A model generated the notes under the pieces. It did not search any database, had not been told where the DNA came from, and saw only the letters and a program-made list of their open reading frames with translations. Positions 47,010 to 55,547 of a stretch of DNA of 64,000 nt are shown here, in pieces. Origin of the DNA: Acinetobacter gyllenbergii CIP 110306 = MTCC 11365 (lineage in GTDB: Bacteria; Pseudomonadota; Gammaproteobacteria; Pseudomonadales; Moraxellaceae); contig NZ_ATGG01000007.1 in assembly GCF_000413855.1 (NCBI RefSeq), positions 62,001-126,000 on the forward strand. The letters are read 5' to 3'. The position numbers and the translations under genes are program-made. Each line of letters starts with the position of its first letter. Position 1 is the stretch's first letter.

Positions 47010-48683
47010 TTGAATGTTCGCCGCGTGCCCTTAGCCTTACGCCTGTTTTTAACGGTATTACTGACCACCTTGTTGATCGCAACGATTAGCTTGGGGATTT
47101 TGCATTGGACTATGCAAAAGAACTTTGCACGTTATGTTGCCGATGTAGAAATGCAGAAGCTAGACCGTTTGATTGCCAATTTAGGCAACGTCTATACGGT
47201 TTATCATGACTGGGGCAATGCCATTCAGGCGCAGATTCTGCAAATTGAAGGGACCGCAGCACCAGATGACTATGACCGTTTGTCCCAGTGGTGGTTGCGC
47301 CGTCAGTATGATATTGCCTTACAACAACGTTATTTTAATGACCATACCTTACTCAGTCTGTCTCCAACGCTGGCACAAAATAATGTCGAGATCAAAAATC
47401 GGCAGATTTTTAATGATGAAGAATTAAAAATCCTCAAACAAAATTTACCATCGGAATATCAACCCTTTGAAGGCTTACGTTTTCCTTTGAGTCCACGTCA
47501 GTTTCGTTTAAAGACAGATAGCAAAGAAGATAAACAAGACAGCAAACTCAATACTGCACCTGTTGAACAGGGCAAAAAGCGCTTTGTCTCGATTCCTGAT
47601 CGTTTAGGTTTAAGCTCACGACTGTCTTTATACGATGAAAATCAGCAGTTTATTGTGGGGGAACCTGCGACTGATCAAATTTCGTTCCGACCAATTGTCG
47701 TTGACGAGAAGGTGGTCGGTTATCTCGGATTAAAGCCAGTACTGGATCAAGATGATGCCTCCAGTATCAATTTTTTTAGTAATCAAAAGCGTTATTTGCT
47801 ATTAGTCTATGCCTTAACGGTACTTTCCAGTTTGGTTGCGGCATTACTGATGGCGACCTATTTTAAGAAGCCGATTCAACGTTTATTAAAAGCCACCTTG
47901 GAATTAACTCGTGGCAATTATCAACATCAAGTGATGATTAAGCGCAATGATGAGCTGGGTGATTTGTCTAATCAATTGAACCATTTGGCTGATATTTTAC
48001 ATCAACATGAAGAATCTCGCCGTCAATGGGTATCCGATACCTCACATGAATTGAAGACCCCATTGGCTGTGTTGCAGGCACAGATCGAAGCGATGCAGGA
48101 TGGGATTCGTAAAGCCACACCAGAGCATCTCAATGCCATGATGCGTCAGGTCAGTACTTTGAAGAAGTTAACCCAAGATCTCGCTGACCTCGCACAAGCC
48201 GATGCCCAACAGTTGAAATGCTATTTTGCTGAAGTTAATCCGTGGGATGTGGTGCTACAAGAAGTTGAAAATTTCAAATCGACATTTGAACAAAACCAGC
48301 TTGAAGTGACCTTGTCCGGAGAAGGGGCAATCCTATCTTTAGATCGGGATCGCTTTAAACAGATTATCGTCAATCTATTAGGTAACTGTGTTCGTTACAC
48401 CGAACAAGGTGGAAAAATACAGATTCACACTCAACAAGATGAGCAACAATGGATAATGTATGTAGATGATAGTCCATTGGGCGTAAATGATGAGCAATTG
48501 GCACGTTTAGGCGAGCGCTTCTATCGTGTCGATGATTCGCGTACCCGTAGCACAGGGGGCACAGGTCTAGGTTTGGCCTTGTCATGTAAGTTGGCACAAG
48601 CTTTAGGTGGTTCACTGACTTTTGAGCACTCACCATTAGGCGGATTACGTTGTGTCCTAACTTTCCCAAAATCAATTCAATAA
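47010..48683 (+). CDS. baeS: Envelope-stress sensor histidine kinase BaeS
   Basis: The 557-aa kinase has a membrane helix at residues 9-31, a large periplasmic domain, a second helix at about 262-286, and a HAMP linker. The H-box VSDTSHELKTPL has the phospho-His at residue 346. An N-box (NLLGNCVRYT) and G2 box (GGTGLGLALSCKLA) follow. The start appears to be TTG at 47010, since no ATG is in frame before the first helix. GTG at 47025 is the alternative. BaeR is encoded 46 bp downstream. In Acinetobacter BaeSR influences multidrug efflux genes. Confidence 0.87.
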   Translation: MNVRRVPLALRLFLTVLLTTLLIATISLGILHWTMQKNFARYVADVEMQKLDRLIANLGNVYTVYHDWGNAIQAQILQIEGTAAPDDYDRLSQWWLRRQYDIALQQRYFNDHTLLSLSPTLAQNNVEIKNRQIFNDEELKILKQNLPSEYQPFEGLRFPLSPRQFRLKTDSKEDKQDSKLNTAPVEQGKKRFVSIPDRLGLSSRLSLYDENQQFIVGEPATDQISFRPIVVDEKVVGYLGLKPVLDQDDASSINFFSNQKRYLLLVYALTVLSSLVAALLMATYFKKPIQRLLKATLELTRGNYQHQVMIKRNDELGDLSNQLNHLADILHQHEESRRQWVSDTSHELKTPLAVLQAQIEAMQDGIRKATPEHLNAMMRQVSTLKKLTQDLADLAQADAQQLKCYFAEVNPWDVVLQEVENFKSTFEQNQLEVTLSGEGAILSLDRDRFKQIIVNLLGNCVRYTEQGGKIQIHTQQDEQQWIMYVDDSPLGVNDEQLARLGERFYRVDDSRTRSTGGTGLGLALSCKLAQALGGSLTFEHSPLGGLRCVLTFPKSIQ

Positions 48684-48729
48684 CTTTTTAGATCCTCTTG
48701 TGTTGAGGATGATGGATAGGATGAAAACC

Positions 48730-49416
48730 ATGAAACATATTATGTTGGTTGAAGATGAGGTTGAACTCGCGCAGTTGGTTCGTGACTATTTAGAAGCTGC
48801 TGGTTTTGAAGTCAGCATGTTTCATGATGGTCAGGATGCGTATACCCAGTTTCAGCAACGTAAACCGAGTTTGATGATTTTGGACTTGATGGTGCCACGC
48901 ATGGATGGCTTGACCATTTGCCGAAAAGTCCGTGAACAGTCTGATTTACCGATTATTATGGTCACGGCTCGTACTGAAGAAATTGATCGTGTTTTAGGTT
49001 TGAATATGGGAGCAGATGACTATATCTGTAAGCCATTCAGTCCCAAAGAATTGGTCGCCCGTGTACAAGCGGTATTACGTCGTTTAGAGCGTAAAGCAGA
49101 GCCTGAACAAAATGATTTATTCCGTATTGATAAAGCGCAGCAACGAATTTGGTATCAACAAAAGGCATTGACCTTAACCCCAACCGAGTTTCGTTTATTA
49201 GAGTTATTCTTGGAGCACTTAGGTCAGGTTTACTCTCGTGCGCAGCTACTTGACCATATTAATCCAGACAGTTTTGATGTGGCGGATCGTGTAATCGACA
49301 GCCATATTAAAAACCTACGCCGTAAGATTTCAGAGGCAGCGGATACAGGTAATCGCCATGAATGGATTCAGGCAGTGTATGGCGTCGGGTATCGTTTTGA
49401 ATATCCAGATGAATAA
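48730..49416 (+). CDS. baeR: Response regulator BaeR (OmpR family)
   Basis: BaeR is the DNA-binding partner of BaeS. The receiver domain has the acidic pair E8-D9, the phosphoacceptor Asp52 (ILDLMVPRMDGLT), T/K switch residues and GADDYICKPFSPKELVARV, which is characteristic of BaeR. The C-terminal winged helix contains LTPTEFRLLELFLEH and RVIDSHIKNLRRKI. The frame is open to GTG 48700, and ATGs at 48709, 48712, 48721 and 48730 are available. The last one gives 228 aa, the usual length. Confidence 0.9.
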   Translation: MKHIMLVEDEVELAQLVRDYLEAAGFEVSMFHDGQDAYTQFQQRKPSLMILDLMVPRMDGLTICRKVREQSDLPIIMVTARTEEIDRVLGLNMGADDYICKPFSPKELVARVQAVLRRLERKAEPEQNDLFRIDKAQQRIWYQQKALTLTPTEFRLLELFLEHLGQVYSRAQLLDHINPDSFDVADRVIDSHIKNLRRKISEAADTGNRHEWIQAVYGVGYRFEYPDE

Positions 49417-50002
49417 CTGCGTTATCTTATTCGATCTTGCGCTGCTTTAGCTTTAACTGATCTCTATATGGAATGAGTTTTACTTAAAGAGCGCATCGTT
49501 TTTCTGCGGATAGAGAAACTGAAATAAGATGGAACTTAGTGAGGACAATGAGCGAAGCACTGCAAAAAGTTTTATCCTGTGAATAGCCCTTGCGCTGCTA
49601 CAACGCCTTGCACTGCTATAGTCGCAGTTCATATCCAAGAAAATGTGGATAGTTTCTACATCTCTTTTCCTTCGTATAGAGAGGCTGACATGAGGTGAGT
49701 TTTGATGATGGTAAGGGATGAAGTGTTGGAAAAAGTTTTATCCTGTGGATAACCACAGCGTTATCCACAGAAAATGTGGATAGTTTCGCAAAGCTTTTGT
49801 TGAAATTATCTTCTTTTCTGGTGATAACTTCGGTATCCGCTTTTTATAAGCAAAATATTTTTACATTACTTTACAATTGCTTGTGAGGAGTTGTGACGGT
49901 GAACTGTGACTGATTTCAGATGATAAACTTATCCTCTGCATAAGCCTTGTGCAGTTTGATCATCGCCTTTATCCGCAAAAGTTGTCCTGAATACGAGTCC
50001 CT
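49417..50002. other. 586-bp noncoding stretch with degenerate tandem repeats and DnaA-box-like sites
   Basis: No gene is visible. The 18-base word starting AAAAAGTTTTATCC occurs at 49564-49581 and again at 49730-49747. GAAAATGTGGATAGTTTC occurs at 49639-49656 and 49770-49787. So a unit is duplicated, with an extra 35 bases between the two words in the first copy. A third, poorer copy may lie near 49925-49990. The DnaA-box-like sites are listed separately. Confidence 0.65.
49738..49783. promoter_or_regulatory. Cluster of DnaA-box-like sequences
   Basis: Within 46 bases there are two perfect DnaA boxes in opposite orientation: TTATCCACA at 49761-49769 and its complement TGTGGATAA at 49744-49752. 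Two one-to-two-mismatch sites (TTATCCTGT at 49738 and TGTGGATAG at 49775-49783) flank them. A further TGTGGATAG lies at 49644-49652. Confidence 0.6.
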
Positions 50003-50584
50003 TTATGGATGAATGATAATAGGGGTGTGATCCTTGACCAATTGCCATATTTCATCCATATCAGAATTGGTTACCGCGATACAACCCAATGTCCAGTCTT
50101 TACGAGGCAGATAAGTTGCACTTGTAGGAACGGAGGTGGCTCGTGTTGGCACAGTACCGTGAATCATTACATTACCGCCAGCAGATTGGCCTTGCTGTTG
50201 GGCATAAGCGCTATCTTGTTTATTCGGATAGGAAATGTGCAAAGATTTATAATAAGCGCTTTGAGGATTTCGCCAATCGATAGAATAAGTCCCTTCAGGT
50301 GTTTTGCCATCGCCTTCAAACTGTTTGTGTCCGATCGGATCAAAGCCTAGACGCATTGGATAACTGCGAATGACTTCCTGTTGATGTTTCAATTGTAAAA
50401 TGCGCTGGCTTTTAAACACTTCAATTGAGGTCACGGGTTTGTTTTGTTGAAGCTGTTGTATTTCATGGGCTGAAAGAGGCTGATGTGCTGCTCCCACGGT
50501 TGGGATGAACTTGCCATACTGGAAATAAGCCAGTCCCAATAACAGGATTAAAATTGCACATCCAATCATTCGCCCAATTTTCAT
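50003..50584 (-). CDS. L,D-transpeptidase (YkuD domain)
   Basis: The 193-aa protein has an N-terminal membrane anchor (residues 7-23) and a YkuD catalytic domain. The domain carries YPMRLGFDPIGHKQFEGDGKTPEGTY, MIHGT and DWTLGCIAVTNSDMDEIW, the last with the catalytic Cys of the S/T-x-G-C motif. Such enzymes cross-link or modify peptidoglycan in the periplasm through 3-3 linkages. Single gene, 12 bp downstream of selO, with which it may be co-transcribed. Confidence 0.88.
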   Translation of the reverse strand: MKIGRMIGCAILILLLGLAYFQYGKFIPTVGAAHQPLSAHEIQQLQQNKPVTSIEVFKSQRILQLKHQQEVIRSYPMRLGFDPIGHKQFEGDGKTPEGTYSIDWRNPQSAYYKSLHISYPNKQDSAYAQQQGQSAGGNVMIHGTVPTRATSVPTSATYLPRKDWTLGCIAVTNSDMDEIWQLVKDHTPIIIHP

Positions 50585-50596
50585 AGATTTTTTCTT

Positions 50597-52039
50597 CTAA
50601 GATGAACAACTGACAGAAATTTCAGGCACATCGCTTGGCAATGGTGCAGTATCTGCTTCTGTTTCTAAATCAGCTTGTTTTTGATAAGGTTGATTCAGCA
50701 GCTTAAACAAACGATCAACCTCACTAAAGTCACCACGCTCCGCGAGTTCAATGGCTTTCTGTGCCATGTGATTGCGTAGAATATACTGTGGATTAACCTG
50801 TTGCATGGTTTGATTCAATTGATCTATATCTTGATGCTGTCGAATATTTTGATAGCGTATCAGGAAGTCATCAAACTGTTGTATATGGATGCAGTCATCT
50901 CTTAATGCTTTGTAATCCTGTTGCTGTAAACGAAGAAAACTTTGGGTGTAATCTAGCTGCTCGGTTTGCATGATACCAAGAAAGGCAAAACTACAATCTA
51001 GGCTGTCTTTATGAAATTCTGGCAGCCCCATTTTTTGGCATAGGCCTTGACCATAATATTGTAAGAAGGTCGGCTCAAACCGTTCTAAGCATGCTGCTAG
51101 ATCGAGTTTGAATTGTTCTTTGTTTTCTGTGCTCGCCAACGGAATTAAATTATTCAGCCATGTCCACAGATTCCAATGACCGATACTCGGTTGGTTTTGA
51201 TAGGTATAACGACCTTGGTAATCGGAATGGTTGTTAATCCAATTGGGGCGGAAACGTTCCATAAAACCATATGGGCCAAAATCCAGAGTTGAACCTGTAA
51301 TATTGAGATTGTCGGTATTCATCACCCCATGAGCAAAACCAACCAATTGCCATTTGGCAATCATGATGGCGGTTCGCTCAATCACTGCTTGGGCAAATGC
51401 AAGAATTGGATTTTCAGCTTTCAGGCATTCTGGATAGTGCCATTCAATACATTTCTGCGTGAATTCAGCTAATAGCTCAGGAGCATATTGATTGATCCAT
51501 TCAAAATGCCCTAAACGAATATGGCATTCTGAGGTCCGTAATAGCATCGCACCCAGCTCTAGAGTTTCGCGCTGTACACCTTGTGTCGAGGTGGTAAAAC
51601 CCACAGCATGGCTGGATGCAACCCCAAGCGCATTTAATGCATGTCCCGCTAAATATTCACGAATCACTGAACGCAGCACCGCACGACCATCACCCATACG
51701 CGAGTAGGGGGTTGAACCTGCACCTTTGAGATGTAGATCAATCGTTTCGCCTTGCTGATTTAGGATTTGTGCAATCAATAAGCCACGACCATCTCCTAAC
51801 TGTCCAGCCCATTGTCCAAACTGATGGCCAGCATAAACCATGGCGAGTGGGGGAAATTCAGCAAAGGTTTTTTGTCCGCTACAGATTTCTACCCAGTTGG
51901 CTTTATCTTCTTCGCTCCATTGCAATTCATCAGCCAATGCTTCATTAAAATGACCTGCTTTGGCACCGCGCAATGGACTTGGCTGCTGTTGGTGATAGAG
52001 CTTTGGATTGAGGGAAGCATAGCGGGGATTGAATTGCAT
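50597..52039 (-). CDS. selO: Protein adenylyltransferase SelO (YdiU family)
   Basis: SelO is a pseudokinase-fold enzyme that transfers AMP to protein Ser, Thr or Tyr residues. HLKGAGSTPYSRMGDGRAVLRSVIREYLAGHAL with the ATP-binding Lys, and GVMNTDNLNITGSTLDFGPYGFME with the metal-binding Asn and Asp, are intact. The chain ends VSCSS, keeping the conserved near-terminal Cys. The open frame runs to an ATG at 52135, but the ATG at 52039 (MQFNPRYASLNP) matches the family start and gives 480 aa. Confidence 0.92.
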   Translation of the reverse strand: MQFNPRYASLNPKLYHQQQPSPLRGAKAGHFNEALADELQWSEEDKANWVEICSGQKTFAEFPPLAMVYAGHQFGQWAGQLGDGRGLLIAQILNQQGETIDLHLKGAGSTPYSRMGDGRAVLRSVIREYLAGHALNALGVASSHAVGFTTSTQGVQRETLELGAMLLRTSECHIRLGHFEWINQYAPELLAEFTQKCIEWHYPECLKAENPILAFAQAVIERTAIMIAKWQLVGFAHGVMNTDNLNITGSTLDFGPYGFMERFRPNWINNHSDYQGRYTYQNQPSIGHWNLWTWLNNLIPLASTENKEQFKLDLAACLERFEPTFLQYYGQGLCQKMGLPEFHKDSLDCSFAFLGIMQTEQLDYTQSFLRLQQQDYKALRDDCIHIQQFDDFLIRYQNIRQHQDIDQLNQTMQQVNPQYILRNHMAQKAIELAERGDFSEVDRLFKLLNQPYQKQADLETEADTAPLPSDVPEISVSCSS

Positions 52040-52137
52040 AACTGAAACATCAGAGAGAGCTGAATCATGACTATAGCAAATATCAACGTGAAATGGGGAA
52101 TCGTTAGGGGAAAGGAATGCTAGATAAACAGGCATAA

Positions 52138-52165
52138 AAAATGGCCTCTCTTGAGACCATTTTTA
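52138..52165. terminator. Hairpin between selO and the desaturase gene
   Basis: AAAATGG pairs with CCATTTT across a loop that itself contains CTCTC/GAGA pairing. On the minus strand it follows the desaturase stop and ends in a T-run. Confidence 0.65.
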
Positions 52166-52177
52166 GTTATCAATCTT

Positions 52178-53347
52178 TTATTCAGAAACTGGCGCTTTTT
52201 TGATATTACGCATCAAGGTCTCTAAACATTCACGATGATGGCTTAAGCGATGTTCAAGCAATTGGAAATCAACTTTAAGTTTGTGATCCATTTGATGGAT
52301 CTTCTCAGCCATCGCTGCTTTCTTTGCTTGAAGCTCTTGCTCTTTCAGCTTCGCCCAATCATTTAAGGTATGGGTAAAGGCTTCATATTCTTGTGCAATA
52401 CGCTGTTTCATTTGCACGATGTCAGTATTGACATCATGACCATAAATCGCCAAGTCGCGTTCAGCATATTTAAACTTCATCGCAAGCTCTGCTTTTTTGA
52501 TATTAAAGCTTGGAATACGACGTAAGTTTTTCGCTAAACCAAGTTTAGAACTGGTCCAGATTAACCATTTTGTTGGGTCATATTGCCACCATTTCACCCC
52601 ATTACGGTAATCGTATTGGAAGATGTGATGGTAATTGTGATAACCCTCACCCCAAGTGAAAATAGCCAACACAAAGTTGTCACGTGCCGTGTTTTCATCG
52701 GTATAAGGACGTTTACCCCACATGTGACACAGTGAGTTGATAAAGAAGGTTACGTGATGGCTAATGATCAAACGCAATAAACCGCCAAGTAAAATTACGC
52801 CCCAGATATCACCCGTTGCCCAACCAATACCACCCAATACACCAACATGAACTGCAATCACCATCGGTACATAGTATTTGTGTTGGAACATCACTAATTT
52901 GTCATTCATCAAATCAGGTGCATTTTTAAAATCTGGTTTAGATGGAGAATGATCGCGGATCATCCAGCCAAGATGGGCATACCAAAAGCCACGTTTGATT
53001 GAATACGGGTCTTCATCCACATCATCAACATGACGGTGATGGGTACGGTGGCCTGAAGCCCAGAACAAAATACTGTTTTGAACTGCGAATGTACCGCCAA
53101 TCATCAATAAAATTTTAAGTGGTAAGGCTGCCTCATAAGCACGATGTGCCCAAAGACGGTGATAACCTGCGGTAATTCCTAGACTACTCAGTGCTAATAG
53201 GAAGAATAAACTGACCCATGCACTTACACTAAAATCATAATAATAGGCGTATAAAGGAATTAAAATGGCAGCAACAATTGGTGTTCCAATTAAGGTAATG
53301 CTAGCAGTCCAGTTAATGGGTGCTTTTTTGAGTGGGGCGGAAGTCAT
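52178..53347 (-). CDS. Acyl-CoA (stearoyl-CoA delta-9 type) desaturase
   Basis: The 389-aa membrane di-iron enzyme has the three histidine boxes HRLWAHRAYE, HRTHHRHVDD and YHNYHHIFQYDYR in the expected order, with four hydrophobic spans. It introduces a double bond into saturated acyl chains under aerobic conditions. The C-terminal 120 residues are a charged coiled-coil-like tail rich in Lys, Glu and His, an extension beyond the usual enzyme. A short palindrome upstream (53370-53383) could be a regulator site. Confidence 0.9.
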   Translation of the reverse strand: MTSAPLKKAPINWTASITLIGTPIVAAILIPLYAYYYDFSVSAWVSLFFLLALSSLGITAGYHRLWAHRAYEAALPLKILLMIGGTFAVQNSILFWASGHRTHHRHVDDVDEDPYSIKRGFWYAHLGWMIRDHSPSKPDFKNAPDLMNDKLVMFQHKYYVPMVIAVHVGVLGGIGWATGDIWGVILLGGLLRLIISHHVTFFINSLCHMWGKRPYTDENTARDNFVLAIFTWGEGYHNYHHIFQYDYRNGVKWWQYDPTKWLIWTSSKLGLAKNLRRIPSFNIKKAELAMKFKYAERDLAIYGHDVNTDIVQMKQRIAQEYEAFTHTLNDWAKLKEQELQAKKAAMAEKIHQMDHKLKVDFQLLEHRLSHHRECLETLMRNIKKAPVSE

Positions 53348-53369
53348 ATCCGTCAGCGCTCCTAAAAAC

Positions 53370-53383
53370 CTTGTTTGTACAAG
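53370..53383. promoter_or_regulatory. Short palindrome upstream of the desaturase gene
   Basis: CTTGT-TTGT-ACAAG is an imperfectly spaced inverted repeat 23 bp before the desaturase start codon. It could be the operator of a TetR-type fatty-acid regulator, but I cannot match it to a known consensus. Confidence 0.3.
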
Positions 53384-53558
53384 ATAATAAAACTAAACGA
53401 GATAGCAAAACCAATCATGACGATATATTGCTATTTTATCGCCGATATTAGCATGTCCAAATCAATTAGCACTAGCATTATTCTACAGTTGTATCGGAAG
53501 AACAGTAACAGAATTCATTTGTAAGATTGATCAATGAATTAAAAGGTGAAATAAATCA

Positions 53559-54086
53559 ATGTCTGAGCAAATTACCGTGAAAAATCCTATTTTTTCTTTG
53601 AAGGCATTTTTTAACAAAACTTTAATATTATCGGCTGGTATCCTGCTCGCAGCATGCCAAAGTCAACCTACGCCCCCACAAAAAAACACCTTACAGCCCA
53701 AGCGTGTAACGCAAGCGCCGGCGATGCAAGTGCGTAAAAGCACCGATGGGGTTCAGGATGTGGAATGGCAGATCACCTCGATTCAGGGCAAACGTGCATT
53801 GTTCTTTAATCAATATCCAAGTTTTTCGCTCAATTCAGTTTCAAAAATGGTGGCGGGGCACACTGGCTGTAATCAGATTTATGGTCGCTATAAGTATGAT
53901 TTTGCTCAAGGCAAGCTGGATTTTGATGTAATGGCACAGCATCAAAGTTGTGATAAGGCGTTGGCGCAAGAAGCAGACTTGATGGATGCGATACAGCGTG
54001 TTGAACGTTTTCAGTTGGAGGGTACCAACTTATACCTATTGGATGCCAAAGGGCAGCGTTTGATTCAAGCACAGCGAAAAAGATAA
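53559..54086 (+). CDS. META/HslJ-domain lipoprotein
   Basis: The 175-aa protein has an N-terminal signal with lipobox LLAAC near residue 33, preceded by an unusually long charged segment. After a Pro/Gln-rich linker comes a META domain. It has WQITSIQGKRALFF, MVAGHTGCNQIYGRYKYD (the conserved GCN) and MAQHQSCDKALAQEADLMDAIQRV. META/HslJ proteins are envelope proteins linked to stress tolerance. The gene is followed by a bidirectional terminator shared with ugpQ. Confidence 0.82.
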   Translation: MSEQITVKNPIFSLKAFFNKTLILSAGILLAACQSQPTPPQKNTLQPKRVTQAPAMQVRKSTDGVQDVEWQITSIQGKRALFFNQYPSFSLNSVSKMVAGHTGCNQIYGRYKYDFAQGKLDFDVMAQHQSCDKALAQEADLMDAIQRVERFQLEGTNLYLLDAKGQRLIQAQRKR

Positions 54087-54087
54087 C

Positions 54088-54116
54088 AAAAAAGGCGGAA
54101 TGAGTTCCGCCTTTTT
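54088..54116. terminator. Bidirectional terminator
   Basis: The stem GGCGGAA/TTCCGCC with a TGAG loop is flanked by five A residues on the left and five T residues on the right, between convergent genes. Confidence 0.92.
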
Positions 54117-54117
54117 A

Positions 54118-54834
54118 TTATTTTAAGTGTTGCAGCATGGTACTGGGTAGATCGGTAATTAAACCTTGAATTCCAAGTTGTTGTAGGTGCTTGGCGCGTA
54201 CAACATCATTCACCGTCCAGACACTGATTGCAAGATTGGCTTGTTGGGTCCGTTGAATAATCTCATCGGTTGCCAGCAAATCTCCCCAACCAATCTGACA
54301 GCATTCATATTGTTGTGCCAGTTCAATCGCATATTCACCAATCGGGATTTCTACCAACAGTCCACGTTTAAACGAACTCTGTTGTTGCTGTAATGCAGCC
54401 AAGATTTTGACATCAAAACTGGTAATGGTCGCTGTTGTTTCAAAACCTTTTAAATCTTGTTGTAACTGCAGAACCAAACGTTCAGCCGCAGCTTCATCTG
54501 CAACCGCTTTAATCTCAACTTCAATATGCTCAAAGTCAGTGAGACAGTCTAAAACATGTAGCAGGCTCGGGGTATACTCTTCAAAGGCCCATGCTTGCCA
54601 TTGATGGCGATGATCGAATTGCTGGGCTTCAACTAAGCTACTGTTTTCAACTTGTTGTGAACGACCTGCGGTGCGTACAAAATCATCATCATGAATCACC
54701 ACCAAGTGGTCATCTTTTAGTTGACGTACATCAAATTCAACGGCACGTACACCTAAATCATGCAGATAGCGGAATCCACCTAAAGTATTTTCAGGCGCTT
54801 CGCCACGCGCACCACGATGACCAATAATTCGCAT
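54118..54834 (-). CDS. ugpQ: Glycerophosphodiester phosphodiesterase
   Basis: The 238-aa cytoplasmic enzyme hydrolyses glycerophosphodiesters to glycerol-3-phosphate and an alcohol. IGHRGARGEAPENTLGGF at residues 3-20 has the catalytic His and Glu. VEFDVRQLKDDHLVVIHDDDFVRTAGRS supplies the metal ligands and second His. VWTVNDVVRAKHLQQLGIQGLITDLP is the usual C-terminal block. It follows the cobalamin adenosyltransferase gene by 21 bp. Confidence 0.92.
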   Translation of the reverse strand: MRIIGHRGARGEAPENTLGGFRYLHDLGVRAVEFDVRQLKDDHLVVIHDDDFVRTAGRSQQVENSSLVEAQQFDHRHQWQAWAFEEYTPSLLHVLDCLTDFEHIEVEIKAVADEAAAERLVLQLQQDLKGFETTATITSFDVKILAALQQQQSSFKRGLLVEIPIGEYAIELAQQYECCQIGWGDLLATDEIIQRTQQANLAISVWTVNDVVRAKHLQQLGIQGLITDLPSTMLQHLK

Positions 54835-54855
54835 CTTTATCTACCCAAGAAATGA

Positions 54856-55443
54856 TTATGCTTGATCGATACTGTCATTAATATTCTTTTGCCACAACAC
54901 TTCGTTACCACCTTCAGCACGTTGTAAGGCACGTGAAGCAACGAACAACCAGTCTGATAAGCGATTCAGTAATTGTAATGCGGTTGTCTGAATATTTTGG
55001 TCACGATGATGTACCGACAATAAAGCACGTTCGGCACGACGGCAGACTGCACGGGCCTGATGTGCATAACTACATGCTAAAGTACCTGATGGCAGAATGA
55101 AGTCTTTTAACATCGGTAAAGACTCGTTCATGTGATCGATTTCTTTTTCCAGAAATTCGATGCATACAGGTTGAAGCAGGTGGTAATTTGGAATACACAC
55201 TTCACCCCCTAAATCGAACAACCAATGTTGAATCAGGCTTAAGCTTTTGTCCCAGTGTGCTTTATTTTCAACTGTGCTGGCACTGATTTGTGCACGGAGC
55301 ACACCAATGGTTGCATTCAGTTCATCAACATCACCGAGCGCAGCAATACGTAAATCATCTTTGGCAACGCGCGAACCATCCCCTAGGCCAGTTGTACCTG
55401 AGTCGCCTGTACGGGTATAGATTTTACTTAAACGATGTCCCAT
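54856..55443 (-). CDS. Cob(I)alamin adenosyltransferase, PduO type
   Basis: The 195-aa enzyme makes adenosylcobalamin from cobalamin and ATP. IYTRTGDSGTTGLGDGSRVAKDD at residues 8-30 is the ATP-binding loop. GDVDELNATIGVLRAQ, and RAVCRRAERALLSV with LLNRLSDWLFVASR, complete the PduO/ATR signature. It lies downstream of btuB on the same strand, so import and activation of vitamin B12 are encoded together, although a terminator lies between them. Confidence 0.93.
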   Translation of the reverse strand: MGHRLSKIYTRTGDSGTTGLGDGSRVAKDDLRIAALGDVDELNATIGVLRAQISASTVENKAHWDKSLSLIQHWLFDLGGEVCIPNYHLLQPVCIEFLEKEIDHMNESLPMLKDFILPSGTLACSYAHQARAVCRRAERALLSVHHRDQNIQTTALQLLNRLSDWLFVASRALQRAEGGNEVLWQKNINDSIDQA

Positions 55444-55469
55444 AGTTCTGTTTCTCTGATCCTGAAAAT

Positions 55470-55503
55470 AAAAAGGGGATAATGTCGGTCAGAACATTAC
55501 CCC
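55470..55503 (-). terminator. btuB terminator
   Basis: On the minus strand GGGGTAATGT pairs with ACATTATCCCC (one bulge), followed by five T residues. Confidence 0.75.
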
Positions 55504-55547
55504 GAAACTGGAGTTAAGAAAATATTTTTTATAATTTTATCACGCGA

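Noticed and set aside
47010..49416. Assignment of the two-component pair as BfmS/BfmR
   Set aside because: The regulator carries the BaeR pattern GADDYICKPFSPKELVARV and the C-terminal HIKNLRRKI, not the RstA-like sequence of BfmR.
49417..50002. Chromosomal replication origin
   Set aside because: DnaA-like boxes are present, but no dnaA, dnaN, rpmH or clear AT-rich unwinding element is nearby.
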